64,000 nt of DNA, from assembly GCF_003248355.1 (NCBI RefSeq), contig NZ_QKWY01000001.1:640001-704000 (forward strand). The letters run 5' to 3'. This document shows positions 56,213-64,000 of this stretch, one piece after another. Each line of letters starts with the position of its first letter. Positions within the stretch are counted from its first letter, which is position 1. The DNA is from Streptomyces sp. AC1-42W. Lineage in GTDB: Bacteria > Actinomycetota > Actinomycetes > Streptomycetales > Streptomycetaceae. The notes below the pieces were generated by a model, which was given only the letters and a program-made list of their open reading frames with translations, made no database searches and was not told the DNA's origin. The translations under genes were made by a program, and so were the position numbers.

Positions 56213-57993
56213 CAGTCCGTACGCCAGAAGCGGCGCGGCCGGAACGGATAGGTCGGCAGCGGCACGCGGTGACCGGCCTCCCCGGCGTGCAGCGCGGCGA
56301 AGTCCACCCGCCGGCCGCCCACCCAGGCGGCGGCGAGAGCGGGGAGCGCCGAGGGGTCCCCGTCCCGCGGGGCGATCCCGCCGTCCGTGTGGCGGAAGGA
56401 CTCCGCGTCCACCGGGGGCGCGTCCGCGGTGGTGACGGCCCGGCCGCCGGAGGCGCCACCGGCCAGTATGTCGATCAGCTCCTCCCGGCTGCGGACCACG
56501 GCCGCCCACCGGCGGTCCATCACCCGGCGGCCCATGGCGAGGCTGAAGACCACGTCGTCCAGGCGCAGTCCGGGGTCCGCCAGCAGCCGGTCCCGCAGCC
56601 GCGCCCGCTGGTCGGCCAGCGCCTCGTCGTCCATGGCCGACAGGACGGCCAGCCGGGGCCGGCCCGCCGCCTCCGGCTCCCGCTCGGCGGCGGCCGGCGG
56701 CTCTTCGAGGACCAGGTGCGCGTTGTAGCCGCCGCCGCCGATCGAGGTGATGCCCGCCCGGCGGATGCCGGACTCGGGCCGCCAGTCCGCCGATTCGAGC
56801 TGCGGCAGGAACGGGGTGCTGGGGAAGTCGAGGTCCGGGTTGACGTCCGTCAGGTTGATCGTCCGGGCCAGCTTGCGGTGGTAGAGCGACATCACGGCCT
56901 TCATCGTGCCGAAGCCGCCCGACACCACACCGCCGTGGCCGACGTTGCCCTTGACCCCGCCGATCGAGCTGATGCCGGTCTGCTTGCCGAACGCCATCGT
57001 CGCCGCGTGCACCTCCAGCTCGTCGGTGATCGGCAGCCCGAGCCCGTTCGCCTCGTACATGGACACCGTGTCGGGCGAGACGCCGCCGACCTCCATCGCA
57101 CCGGCGATGCAGGCGCTCAGCCGCTCCGGCTGCGCCAGGCCGTACGCCATCGCGCTGACCCCGTTGTTGTTGACGGCCGAGCCCTTGACGACGGCGTAGA
57201 CGTGGTCGCGGTCGGCGACCGCCCGCGCCGCCGGCTTGAGCAGCAGCGTGACGACGCCGCTGGACAGCGCCGTACCGGTGCCGTTGGCGTCGAACGGGCG
57301 GCAGTGGCCGTCCTTCGACAGGACCCGGTTCTCCTCCCACAGGTGCCCGCGCGGATGCGGCAGCCGGACCATGGCGCCGCCCGCGATCGCCAGGTCGGTC
57401 TGGCCCAGCAGCAGCGACTGGCAGGCCATGTGCACCGCGTAGTGGAAGCCGGCGCAGACCGCGGCCAGCGTGACGGCCTCACCGGTCAGCCCCATGTAGT
57501 AGAGGGCGTTGGACGTCATCGTGTCCGGCGACCAGGCCAGGCTGGCCTCGATCGCCTCCGGGCCGACCGACACCCGGTCCGGCGGGGAGCTGTAGAGCGC
57601 GGCGGTCTGCGGGTTGTTGGCGCCGTAGACGCCCACCTCGGCCTCGACCCGGTCCGGGTCGTAGCCGCCGTCCTCCAGCGCCTCCCAGGCGCTCTCCAGG
57701 AACAGCCGGTTCTCCGGCGTCATCGCGTGCGCCATCCGGTCGCTGATGCCGAACACCGTGGGGTCGAACCGGTCGTAGCCGTCGAGCACCCCGCAGGCCC
57801 GCACGTAGTACGGGCTGTGGATCAGCGTCTCGTCGACCATGATCTCGTCCTTGGACAGGAACGACACGGTCTCCCTGCCGTGCACCAGGTTGTCCCAGAA
57901 CTGCTCCTTGGTGGCCGCGCCGGGCGCCCGGCACGACATGCCTATGACGGCCACGTCGCCCGGCTCGTACTCCTGCTCGGGGCTCTCGGTCAT
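56209..57993 (-). CDS. stand-alone ketosynthase with Cys-Asn-His active site
   Basis: A 594-aa protein: one KS domain followed by the post-KS linker ending PLPTYPFRPRRFW; no AT, ACP or reductive domain. The nucleophile Cys180 lies in LAAVCAGFHYAVHMA (no DTACSS context), the lysine and His of KGNVGH (K348, H353) are present, but the first His of the EAHGTGT motif is Asn (EANGLGL, N316). Such substitutions usually abolish malonyl decarboxylation, so it may transfer or condense without extending. A 36-nt gap follows the A-PCP gene; its GAGGAG-type ribosome site precedes the ATG. Confidence 0.9.
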   Translation of the reverse strand: MTESPEQEYEPGDVAVIGMSCRAPGAATKEQFWDNLVHGRETVSFLSKDEIMVDETLIHSPYYVRACGVLDGYDRFDPTVFGISDRMAHAMTPENRLFLESAWEALEDGGYDPDRVEAEVGVYGANNPQTAALYSSPPDRVSVGPEAIEASLAWSPDTMTSNALYYMGLTGEAVTLAAVCAGFHYAVHMACQSLLLGQTDLAIAGGAMVRLPHPRGHLWEENRVLSKDGHCRPFDANGTGTALSSGVVTLLLKPAARAVADRDHVYAVVKGSAVNNNGVSAMAYGLAQPERLSACIAGAMEVGGVSPDTVSMYEANGLGLPITDELEVHAATMAFGKQTGISSIGGVKGNVGHGGVVSGGFGTMKAVMSLYHRKLARTINLTDVNPDLDFPSTPFLPQLESADWRPESGIRRAGITSIGGGGYNAHLVLEEPPAAAEREPEAAGRPRLAVLSAMDDEALADQRARLRDRLLADPGLRLDDVVFSLAMGRRVMDRRWAAVVRSREELIDILAGGASGGRAVTTADAPPVDAESFRHTDGGIAPRDGDPSALPALAAAWVGGRRVDFAALHAGEAGHRVPLPTYPFRPRRFWRTDW

Positions 57994-58029
57994 GGGAAGG
58001 CTCCTCTTCGGGTCGTGAGTCGGGATGTC

Positions 58030-59853
58030 TCAGCTGCCGGTGGAGTTGCCGCGCCCGCGCAGGGCGGCGCGTCGGGTGCCGGCGCGGCGGCGCGCCGATG
58101 CGACCACCTCGGGGGTGGCGCCGCTCTCGTCGTCGAGCCAGCGGGCGAGGGAGGAGATGTCGCGGAAACTGAACAGGTCGGGCACCCGGACGCGGCGGCC
58201 GAACCGCCGGGTCGTCAGCCGGGCCAGCCGGATGAGCAGCAGCGAGTCGCCGCCCAGGTCGTAGAAGGCGGACCGCACGTCGATGGAGGCCGGTTCGAGG
58301 TCGAGGAGCTGCCCCCAGATCTCGGACAGCGCCACCTCGGTCGGCGTGGCGGCGGCCAGCAGCGGGCGCCCGGATTCGGCGGCGGCCGGCGGTTCGGGCA
58401 GCGCGGCCCGGTCGAGCTTCCCGCCCGGCGCCAGCGGCAGCGCGTCCATGCACACGATCGTCGCCGGCACCATGTACTCGGGCAGCTCGGCGGCCAGCCG
58501 CCCGGTGACGGCGGCCTGGAGGGCGGCGTCGAGCCGGACGCCGCCGGGTGCGCCGTCCTCGGGGACGACGTAGCCGACGAGCCTGCGGCCGGTCACGGTC
58601 GCGGCGGCCTCCCGGACGCCGGGGCAGCCGGTGAGCCGGGCCTCGACCTCCTCCAGCTCGATGCGGTAGCCGCGCAGTTTGACCTGGTGGTCGGAGCGGC
58701 CGGCGAAGCGCAGTTCGCCGTCATCGGTGAACGAGACGAGGTCTCCGGTGCGGTACATGCGCTCGCCGTCCAGGAACGGGTCCCGTACGAACCGTTCGGC
58801 CGTGGCGTCGGGCCGGTTGACGTAGCCGTGGGCGAGGCCGACACCGCCGATGCACAGCTCGCCGGGTTCGCCGGGCGCCACCTCGCGCAGGTTCTCGTCG
58901 AGCACATAGGCGCGGACCCCCGGCGAGGGCGTGCCGATGGTGGGCTCGTCCGTCCCCTCGCGCGGCACCCGCTTGAACGAGCAGAACACGGTGCCCTCGG
59001 TCGGGCCGTACGCGTTGAAGACCCGCTCGGCGCCCGTCTCGCGGTAGGCCCGGTCCACCAGCTTGCGCCGCAGCGGCTCGCCGCCGAACACCACGGTCCG
59101 CACGTTCGGCGGCAGACAGGAGGCGTCGAGCAGCCCGTTCATCACCGAAGGGACGACGTTGAGATGGGTGATCCGGTCGGCGTACGGGCTCTCCGGCAGA
59201 TGGACGGCGCTCTCCACCAGGATCACCGCGCCGCCCCGGCACAGGGCGCCGAAGATCTCCATCACGGACATGTCGAAGCAGACCGAACTCGCCGCCGAGA
59301 CCCCGCTGAGGTCGCAGCCGTCGAAGAGCCGGTCCAGCTCGGCCAGCATCGCGACGCAGCCGGGGTGGTGGATGGCCACGCCCTTGGGCCGCCCGGTGGA
59401 GCCCGAGGTGTAGATGATGTACGCGGTGTCGCCGGGCACCACCGGCACCGGCCGTTCGCCGGGCTCGGTCGTCGCGGTCCCGTCCAGCAGGACCACGGTG
59501 GGCCCGGCCGGGCAGTTGGCCCGCGAGGCGGGGGTGGTCAGCAGCAGCCGGGTGCCGCTGTCGCGGACCATGAAGTCCAGCCGCTCGGCCGGGTACGCCG
59601 GGTCCAGCGGCAGATAGCAGGAGCCGGCGCGCAGGACCGCCAGCAGGGCGACGAGCAGGTCGGGCGTCCGCTCGACGCAGATGCCCACCGGGACACCGGG
59701 CCCGGCCCCGTCCGCGACGAGCCGTTCGGCCAGGACGCGGGAGCGGGTGTCCAGTTCGCCGTAGCTCAGGACACCGGCGTCGGAGTAGACGGCGGGCGCC
59801 TGCGGGTCCTTGGCCGCCTGCTCGATGAATGCGGAGTGCAGCGTGTCGGTCAC
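58030..59853 (-). CDS. NRPS adenylation-peptidyl carrier protein didomain
   Basis: A 607-aa protein without a condensation domain. A motifs: A3 YIIYTSGSTGRPKG, A4 FDMSVMEIFG, A5 NAYGPTEGTVFC, A7 ERMYRTGDLV, A8 FAGRSDHQVKLRGYRIE, A10 PGGKLDRAAL. The PCP Ser is in YDLGGDSLLLIRL. Its eight-residue pocket, read by eye as roughly D-M-M-V-V-G-A-V, does not match a substrate I know. The upstream protein ends in a C domain, so they probably work as C+A-PCP. GTG start overlapping the PKS stop. Confidence 0.92.
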   Translation of the reverse strand: MTDTLHSAFIEQAAKDPQAPAVYSDAGVLSYGELDTRSRVLAERLVADGAGPGVPVGICVERTPDLLVALLAVLRAGSCYLPLDPAYPAERLDFMVRDSGTRLLLTTPASRANCPAGPTVVLLDGTATTEPGERPVPVVPGDTAYIIYTSGSTGRPKGVAIHHPGCVAMLAELDRLFDGCDLSGVSAASSVCFDMSVMEIFGALCRGGAVILVESAVHLPESPYADRITHLNVVPSVMNGLLDASCLPPNVRTVVFGGEPLRRKLVDRAYRETGAERVFNAYGPTEGTVFCSFKRVPREGTDEPTIGTPSPGVRAYVLDENLREVAPGEPGELCIGGVGLAHGYVNRPDATAERFVRDPFLDGERMYRTGDLVSFTDDGELRFAGRSDHQVKLRGYRIELEEVEARLTGCPGVREAAATVTGRRLVGYVVPEDGAPGGVRLDAALQAAVTGRLAAELPEYMVPATIVCMDALPLAPGGKLDRAALPEPPAAAESGRPLLAAATPTEVALSEIWGQLLDLEPASIDVRSAFYDLGGDSLLLIRLARLTTRRFGRRVRVPDLFSFRDISSLARWLDDESGATPEVVASARRRAGTRRAALRGRGNSTGS

Positions 59854-62800
59854 TTGTCTGTCTCCTCGGGTCGGCTGCCCGGCGCGATGTCCCGCAGCGC
59901 CAGGTCCGGTCGGGCGATCGAGTCGAAGAGCACGGTGCGGTAGAGCGCCAGCAGGTCCGTCACGGCCTCGCGCTCCAGGTGGTCGGGCTTGTACTGGACG
60001 TGGCCGGCGACCTCGCCGTCGATGTCGGCCATCGAGATCTCCAGGTCGAACTTGGCGAGGTGCCTGCGTACCTGTACGGGTTCCAGCGGCAGGGCGCCGT
60101 CCGGGTCGACGGTGGAGCCGACGCCGTGGAAGAGCTTCACGGAACGGGGGAAGGCGTCCGACGACAGCCAGTTCACGACCACGTCGAACCACGGCGACCG
60201 GCCCTCGGCCCTGACCGGCTTCAGCTCGGAGGCCAGCAGGTCGAGCGGGTAGTTCATGTGCTCCAGGAGCCCGAGCGAGAAGGCGTGTACCTCGCCCAGC
60301 AGCTCGCGGAAGCCGCGCTCGCCGGACGGCCGGGCGCGCACCAGCACCGTGTTCAGGTAGTAGCCGATGGCCGACTCCCGGCCGGGCTCGCCGCGCTGGG
60401 CGATGGCGGTGGCCAGCACGGCGTCCTCGACCTCCGCCGCCCGGTTGAGCGTGGCGAAGAACCCGGCCAGGACGACGGTGCTGACCGACACCCCCTCGCG
60501 CACCGCGAACTCGCGCAGCAGCCGGGACTCCTCGGCGCTCCAGCGGAAGGCGAGGTCGCGGCCCTCGTAGGTGACGCCGGGCGGGCGCTCCCCGGTCGAC
60601 AGGTCGAGGCGTGCGGGCGGATCGGCCAGCTGCCGCGACCACCAGTCCAGCGCGGTCCCGGCCGCAGGACCGGCCAGCCACTCCCGCTCCGCCGCCACGA
60701 ACTCGGTGTACGGGGCGGCGGGGCCGCTCCGGGCCGGGTCGGCGCCGCCGTAGAACTCCTGGAGTTCGCGGATCATGACGTCGGCCGACGCGGCGTCCGA
60801 CGCGATGTGGTGCACCAGGACCAGCAGATGGTGGTCGGCCGGGCCGCGCCGCAGCAGCACCACCCGCACCAGCGGTCCTTCGTCCAGGTCGAGCGGCCGG
60901 TGCCCGTGGACGGCCAGCTCCTCGCGGGCCTGCTCGTCGTCCAGATCCGGGCGGTCCACCACGGTGAACTCGTAGACCGGGTCGTCCAGGATGAGCTGGG
61001 CCGGGCTGCCGCCCGCCTCCACGAACAGGGTGCGCAGGGCGGGGTGGCGCGCGACCACGGCCCGTACGGCGTCCTCCAGCGCTTCCTCGTCCACGGCGGC
61101 CCGGATGCGGGCGGTCACCATGAAGTTGTAGGGGACGGCGTCCGGGTCGACCTGCTGCATGAACCAGAGGGATGCCTGCCCGTGCGACGCGGGCACCAGC
61201 TCGAAACCGAGCCCCTCGGCGCTCAGCTGCTCGGCGGCCGGGGCGTCGGTGGGCTCCAGGAACCCGCGCGCGGCCAGCTCCTCCACCAGCTCCTCGGCGT
61301 CCAGCTCGGGCAGGGCGTCGAGGAAGGTGCGCGCGGTCCGGCCGGCCGGACGCGGGGCCGGGGCCGGTACGGCCGCCGGAGCCGGCTGCTTGGGCACGGC
61401 CGCCGGGGCGGAGGCAGGGGCCCGGGCCGCTCCGCCGACCGCGGCGACGACATGCGCGACCACCTCGGACAGTGAGCGTCCGTCCAGGAACACCACGGGC
61501 GACACGCGCTGCCCGAACAGCGCCTGGAGCCGGTTGACGAGCCGTATCGCCAGCATCGAGTCCAGCCCGAAGTCCCGCAGGGTGGCGCCGTCGTGGAAAC
61601 CGGTGGCCGGTACGCCGAGCGCGTCGGCGATCTCGTCGAGGACGACGTCCTCCAGCGGCCTGCTCTCCACGGGCGCGGGGGCGGCGACAGGGGCGGCGAC
61701 GGGGGCGGCGACCGGTGCCGGGACCGACGCCGGGGCCGCTGCCGGGGCGGTGGCCGTCGTGCCCGGTGCGGTGTGGGGTCCGGGCGCCGCGTCCTCCAGC
61801 CAGTAGCGGTCCTTCTGCCACTGGACGAGCGGGGTCTCCACGACCTCGACGTCCTCGTCGAACAGCGAGTCGTACGTCAGCGGCAGCCCCCTGACGTACA
61901 GCGAGGCGGCCGCCTCCAGCAGACAGCGGACGTCGCTCTCGTTGCGCCGCAGCGAGCTGATCGCGTGCACCCGGGCGCCGCGCGTCAGGGCGATCTCCTC
62001 GACCGCGCCGCGCAGCGTCTCGTGCGGGCCGATCTCGATCAGGGTGCCGACGCCGTCGTCCACGAGCGCGCCGATCGTCTCGGCGAACCGGACCTGGTCG
62101 CGCAGGTTGCGCACCCAGTAGTCGACGTCGGTGACCGGGTTCACCGCGCCGGGCAGGGCGGTGGAGCGGAAGCCGATGGTGCCCGTCAGCGGGGTGATGC
62201 CGGCGATGCGCTCGCGCAGCGGCTCGATCAGGGGGTCCATGCCGGGGCCGTGCACGGGGCGTTCGACCCGGATGCGCCTGACCGACACGCCGTCCCGCAG
62301 GAGGTCGGCCTCCAGGGCGGTGACGGCCTCGGGCGTGCCGGAGACCGCCGCGCTGGTGGGGCTGTTCACCACGGCGAGCGCCGCGCGCCCGGCGTACGGC
62401 GCCAGCCTCGGCAGCAGGTCGTGCTCCGGCAGGTCGACCGCGATCATCGCCCCGGCCGCCGCCCTGCGCTCCAGCAGGTGCGAACGGGCGACCACCACGC
62501 GGGCGGCGTCCTCCAGGGACAGCGAGCCCGCCACGCAGGCGGCCGCGACCTCGCCCAGGCTGTGCCCGACGACGGCGGCCGGTTCGACGCCGAGTCCGAG
62601 CCACACCCGCGCCAGCGAGACCTGGAGGGCGAACAGGACCGGCTGCTGGAAGTCCATCTCCTCGAACCTGGCCCGCTCGGGCGGGGCCGCCAGCTCGTCG
62701 AGCACCGAGCAGCCGCCCGCCGCCCGCACCGCGGCGTCGCAGGCCCGCATCGAGGCCCGGAACCCGGCGTGCGAGCGCATCAGCTCCCGCCCCATGCCGA

Positions 62801-64000
62801 CCCACTGCGTGCCGCCGCCGGAGAAGACCAGCGCCACCCGCCGGTCGGTGTTTCCGGCGACCGTGCCCGTGACGACGTCCGGGTGCGGCCGGCCGGAGGC
62901 GACCCGCGCGAGCCCGTCCAGGACGTCCTGGCGGTTGCGGGCGAACAGCGCCACCCGGTGACCGTGATGGGTGCGCCTGGTGGCGAGCGTGTACGCGAGG
63001 TCGGCGACCCGCAGCCCGGTGTCCCGTTCGACGTGGCTCGACAGTTCGCGGCAGGTGTCGGCCAGCGCGGCCGCCGTGCGCGCCGTCACCGGGACGAGGT
63101 GCGGCCGGTCGTCGGGCGCGACCTCGCCCCGGCCGGGCGTGACGTGCCGCCCCCGGTCGCCCGCGGTGAACGGGCCGGGCCGGACGGTGAGCCCGGCGGC
63201 GTGCAGCGTGCCGAGCGAGCCGAGCAGCGTGCCGGCCTCGTCGGCGCCCCGCCGGAGCGAGGGCAGCGTGGCCGCGGGCAGGATCTCCGCCACGGACTTG
63301 AGGAGCACGGGGTGCGGGCTGATCTCGATCACCGCGTCCACGTCGTGCTCGCGCAGTGTCGTCAGCGCGTCCACCACGCGGATCTCCCCGCGCAGGTTGT
63401 CCGCCCAGTAGTCCGGCCCCAGTTCCGCGCCGTCCACCGGTTCACCGGTCACCGTCGAGATCATCGGGACACGGGTCGTGCGGGGCCGGATGCCTTCGAG
63501 TTCGAGCCGCAGCGGGTCGAGGACGTGGTCGACCAGCGAGGAGTGCGGGGCGTGGCCCATCCGTACCCGGTGGCTGGTGACGCCGTCGGCGGTGAGCCGC
63601 TCGACCAGGGCGTCGATCTCCTGCGGCGTGCCGGTGACCAGGGTGGACGCGAGGCCGTTGCGGCCGGCGATCGCCAGCCGGCCGGTCAGGTACTTCCGTA
63701 CGGCGTCGGCGCCGGTCGTCACGACGATGCCGTCGCCCCGGCCGACCGCCAGTTGCTGGAGGAGCCTGCCGTGGCTCGCGGCCAGCAGGGAGGCGTCCTC
63801 GAAGTCGAGCGCGCCGGCGATGTGCGAGGCCGCGAACTCGCCGACGCTCTGCCCCACCACGACGTCCGGCTCGACCCCCAGCGACCGCCAGGCGTCGGTG
63901 AGCGCGACCTGGATGCTGAACAGCAGCGGCTGGAAGACGTCCATGTCGTCGATGCGGCCGTCCGCCGCCAGCAGCTGGTCCACCAGGGAGAAGCCCAGCA
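59850..64000 (-). CDS. PKS-NRPS protein, tandem AT-AT-ACP-C (5' end outside window)
   Basis: At least 1380 aa, truncated at the window edge. Order seen (residues counted from the GTG at 63983): AT1 with GQSVGE (Ser46) and HAPHS; a KS-AT-type linker; AT2 with GHSLGE (Ser475) and unusual RPVHGPG; a PVAA-repeat linker; ACP with DFGLDSM (Ser809); a C domain from ~928 with HHIASDA (the final Gly of HHxxxDG is Ala). No KR, DH or ER. A KS is expected upstream. Two acyltransferases in series before one ACP is unusual. It ends overlapping the A-PCP gene. Confidence 0.9.
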   Translation of the reverse strand, partial: LGFSLVDQLLAADGRIDDMDVFQPLLFSIQVALTDAWRSLGVEPDVVVGQSVGEFAASHIAGALDFEDASLLAASHGRLLQQLAVGRGDGIVVTTGADAVRKYLTGRLAIAGRNGLASTLVTGTPQEIDALVERLTADGVTSHRVRMGHAPHSSLVDHVLDPLRLELEGIRPRTTRVPMISTVTGEPVDGAELGPDYWADNLRGEIRVVDALTTLREHDVDAVIEISPHPVLLKSVAEILPAATLPSLRRGADEAGTLLGSLGTLHAAGLTVRPGPFTAGDRGRHVTPGRGEVAPDDRPHLVPVTARTAAALADTCRELSSHVERDTGLRVADLAYTLATRRTHHGHRVALFARNRQDVLDGLARVASGRPHPDVVTGTVAGNTDRRVALVFSGGGTQWVGMGRELMRSHAGFRASMRACDAAVRAAGGCSVLDELAAPPERARFEEMDFQQPVLFALQVSLARVWLGLGVEPAAVVGHSLGEVAAACVAGSLSLEDAARVVVARSHLLERRAAAGAMIAVDLPEHDLLPRLAPYAGRAALAVVNSPTSAAVSGTPEAVTALEADLLRDGVSVRRIRVERPVHGPGMDPLIEPLRERIAGITPLTGTIGFRSTALPGAVNPVTDVDYWVRNLRDQVRFAETIGALVDDGVGTLIEIGPHETLRGAVEEIALTRGARVHAISSLRRNESDVRCLLEAAASLYVRGLPLTYDSLFDEDVEVVETPLVQWQKDRYWLEDAAPGPHTAPGTTATAPAAAPASVPAPVAAPVAAPVAAPAPVESRPLEDVVLDEIADALGVPATGFHDGATLRDFGLDSMLAIRLVNRLQALFGQRVSPVVFLDGRSLSEVVAHVVAAVGGAARAPASAPAAVPKQPAPAAVPAPAPRPAGRTARTFLDALPELDAEELVEELAARGFLEPTDAPAAEQLSAEGLGFELVPASHGQASLWFMQQVDPDAVPYNFMVTARIRAAVDEEALEDAVRAVVARHPALRTLFVEAGGSPAQLILDDPVYEFTVVDRPDLDDEQAREELAVHGHRPLDLDEGPLVRVVLLRRGPADHHLLVLVHHIASDAASADVMIRELQEFYGGADPARSGPAAPYTEFVAAEREWLAGPAAGTALDWWSRQLADPPARLDLSTGERPPGVTYEGRDLAFRWSAEESRLLREFAVREGVSVSTVVLAGFFATLNRAAEVEDAVLATAIAQRGEPGRESAIGYYLNTVLVRARPSGERGFRELLGEVHAFSLGLLEHMNYPLDLLASELKPVRAEGRSPWFDVVVNWLSSDAFPRSVKLFHGVGSTVDPDGALPLEPVQVRRHLAKFDLEISMADIDGEVAGHVQYKPDHLEREAVTDLLALYRTVLFDSIARPDLALRDIAPGSRPEETDK

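Noticed and set aside
56269..59943. 1224-aa plus-strand open frame opposite the KS and A-PCP genes
   Set aside because: Shadow of the minus-strand PKS/NRPS genes, which have intact motifs.

Overview
This is a high-GC actinobacterial chromosome segment, almost certainly Streptomyces. The evidence is third-position GC bias in every gene, the adjacent developmental genes bldN and rsbN, an autoregulated rex-hemACD operon with a Rex operator, a class I lysyl-tRNA synthetase, an XRE/DUF397 pair, a LAETG sortase substrate and a modular PKS/NRPS locus. The first ~3.4 kb is the end of an rRNA operon (23S and 5S) with a strong terminator; the 16S gene lies outside the window.

3.4-20.2 kb is conserved core: HAD hydrolase, MFS transporter, AcuC-like deacetylase, a phosphatase-like protein, a small excisionase-type DNA-binding protein, a 32-aa basic ribosomal protein (bS22 type), an epimerase and an acyltransferase. 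These are followed by the ECF sigma factor BldN and its anti-sigma RsbN (with a BldN-type promoter before rsbN), a HAD phosphatase and a glutaredoxin, then rex-hemA-hemC-hemD (translationally coupled) and hemB. 20.5-29.5 kb is an accessory defence island: HEPN/Abi-like protein, an unusual N6-methylase with its own HTH and HsdS-like tail, then hsdM-hsdS-hsdR. It is preceded by two perfect 18-bp stem-loops and followed by a G-quadruplex-prone tract.

29.9-38.4 kb holds mostly envelope, signalling and regulatory proteins: winged-helix/zinc-ribbon protein, DUF3224, DUF4232 lipoprotein, a 32-aa membrane peptide, XRE membrane protein, Ser/Thr kinase, choice-of-anchor A surface protein, and the XRE/DUF397 pair with a triplicated repeat. 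38.5-45.8 kb carries the divergent argS and lysS, DUF2637, and two DUF3558 lipoproteins. The lysS leader contains a large inverted-repeat RNA structure. 46-54 kb has rtcB, a free-standing LAGLIDADG endonuclease with a Myb-like tail, and small metabolic and regulatory genes, several apparently leaderless.

54.2-64 kb (minus strand, continuing off the window) is the end of a PKS/NRPS operon: [..AT]-AT-ACP-C, A-PCP, a stand-alone KS lacking its first catalytic His, P450, a 21-codon coupling ORF and a formyltransferase. Nearly all are joined by 4-nt start/stop overlaps. I could not assign the product.
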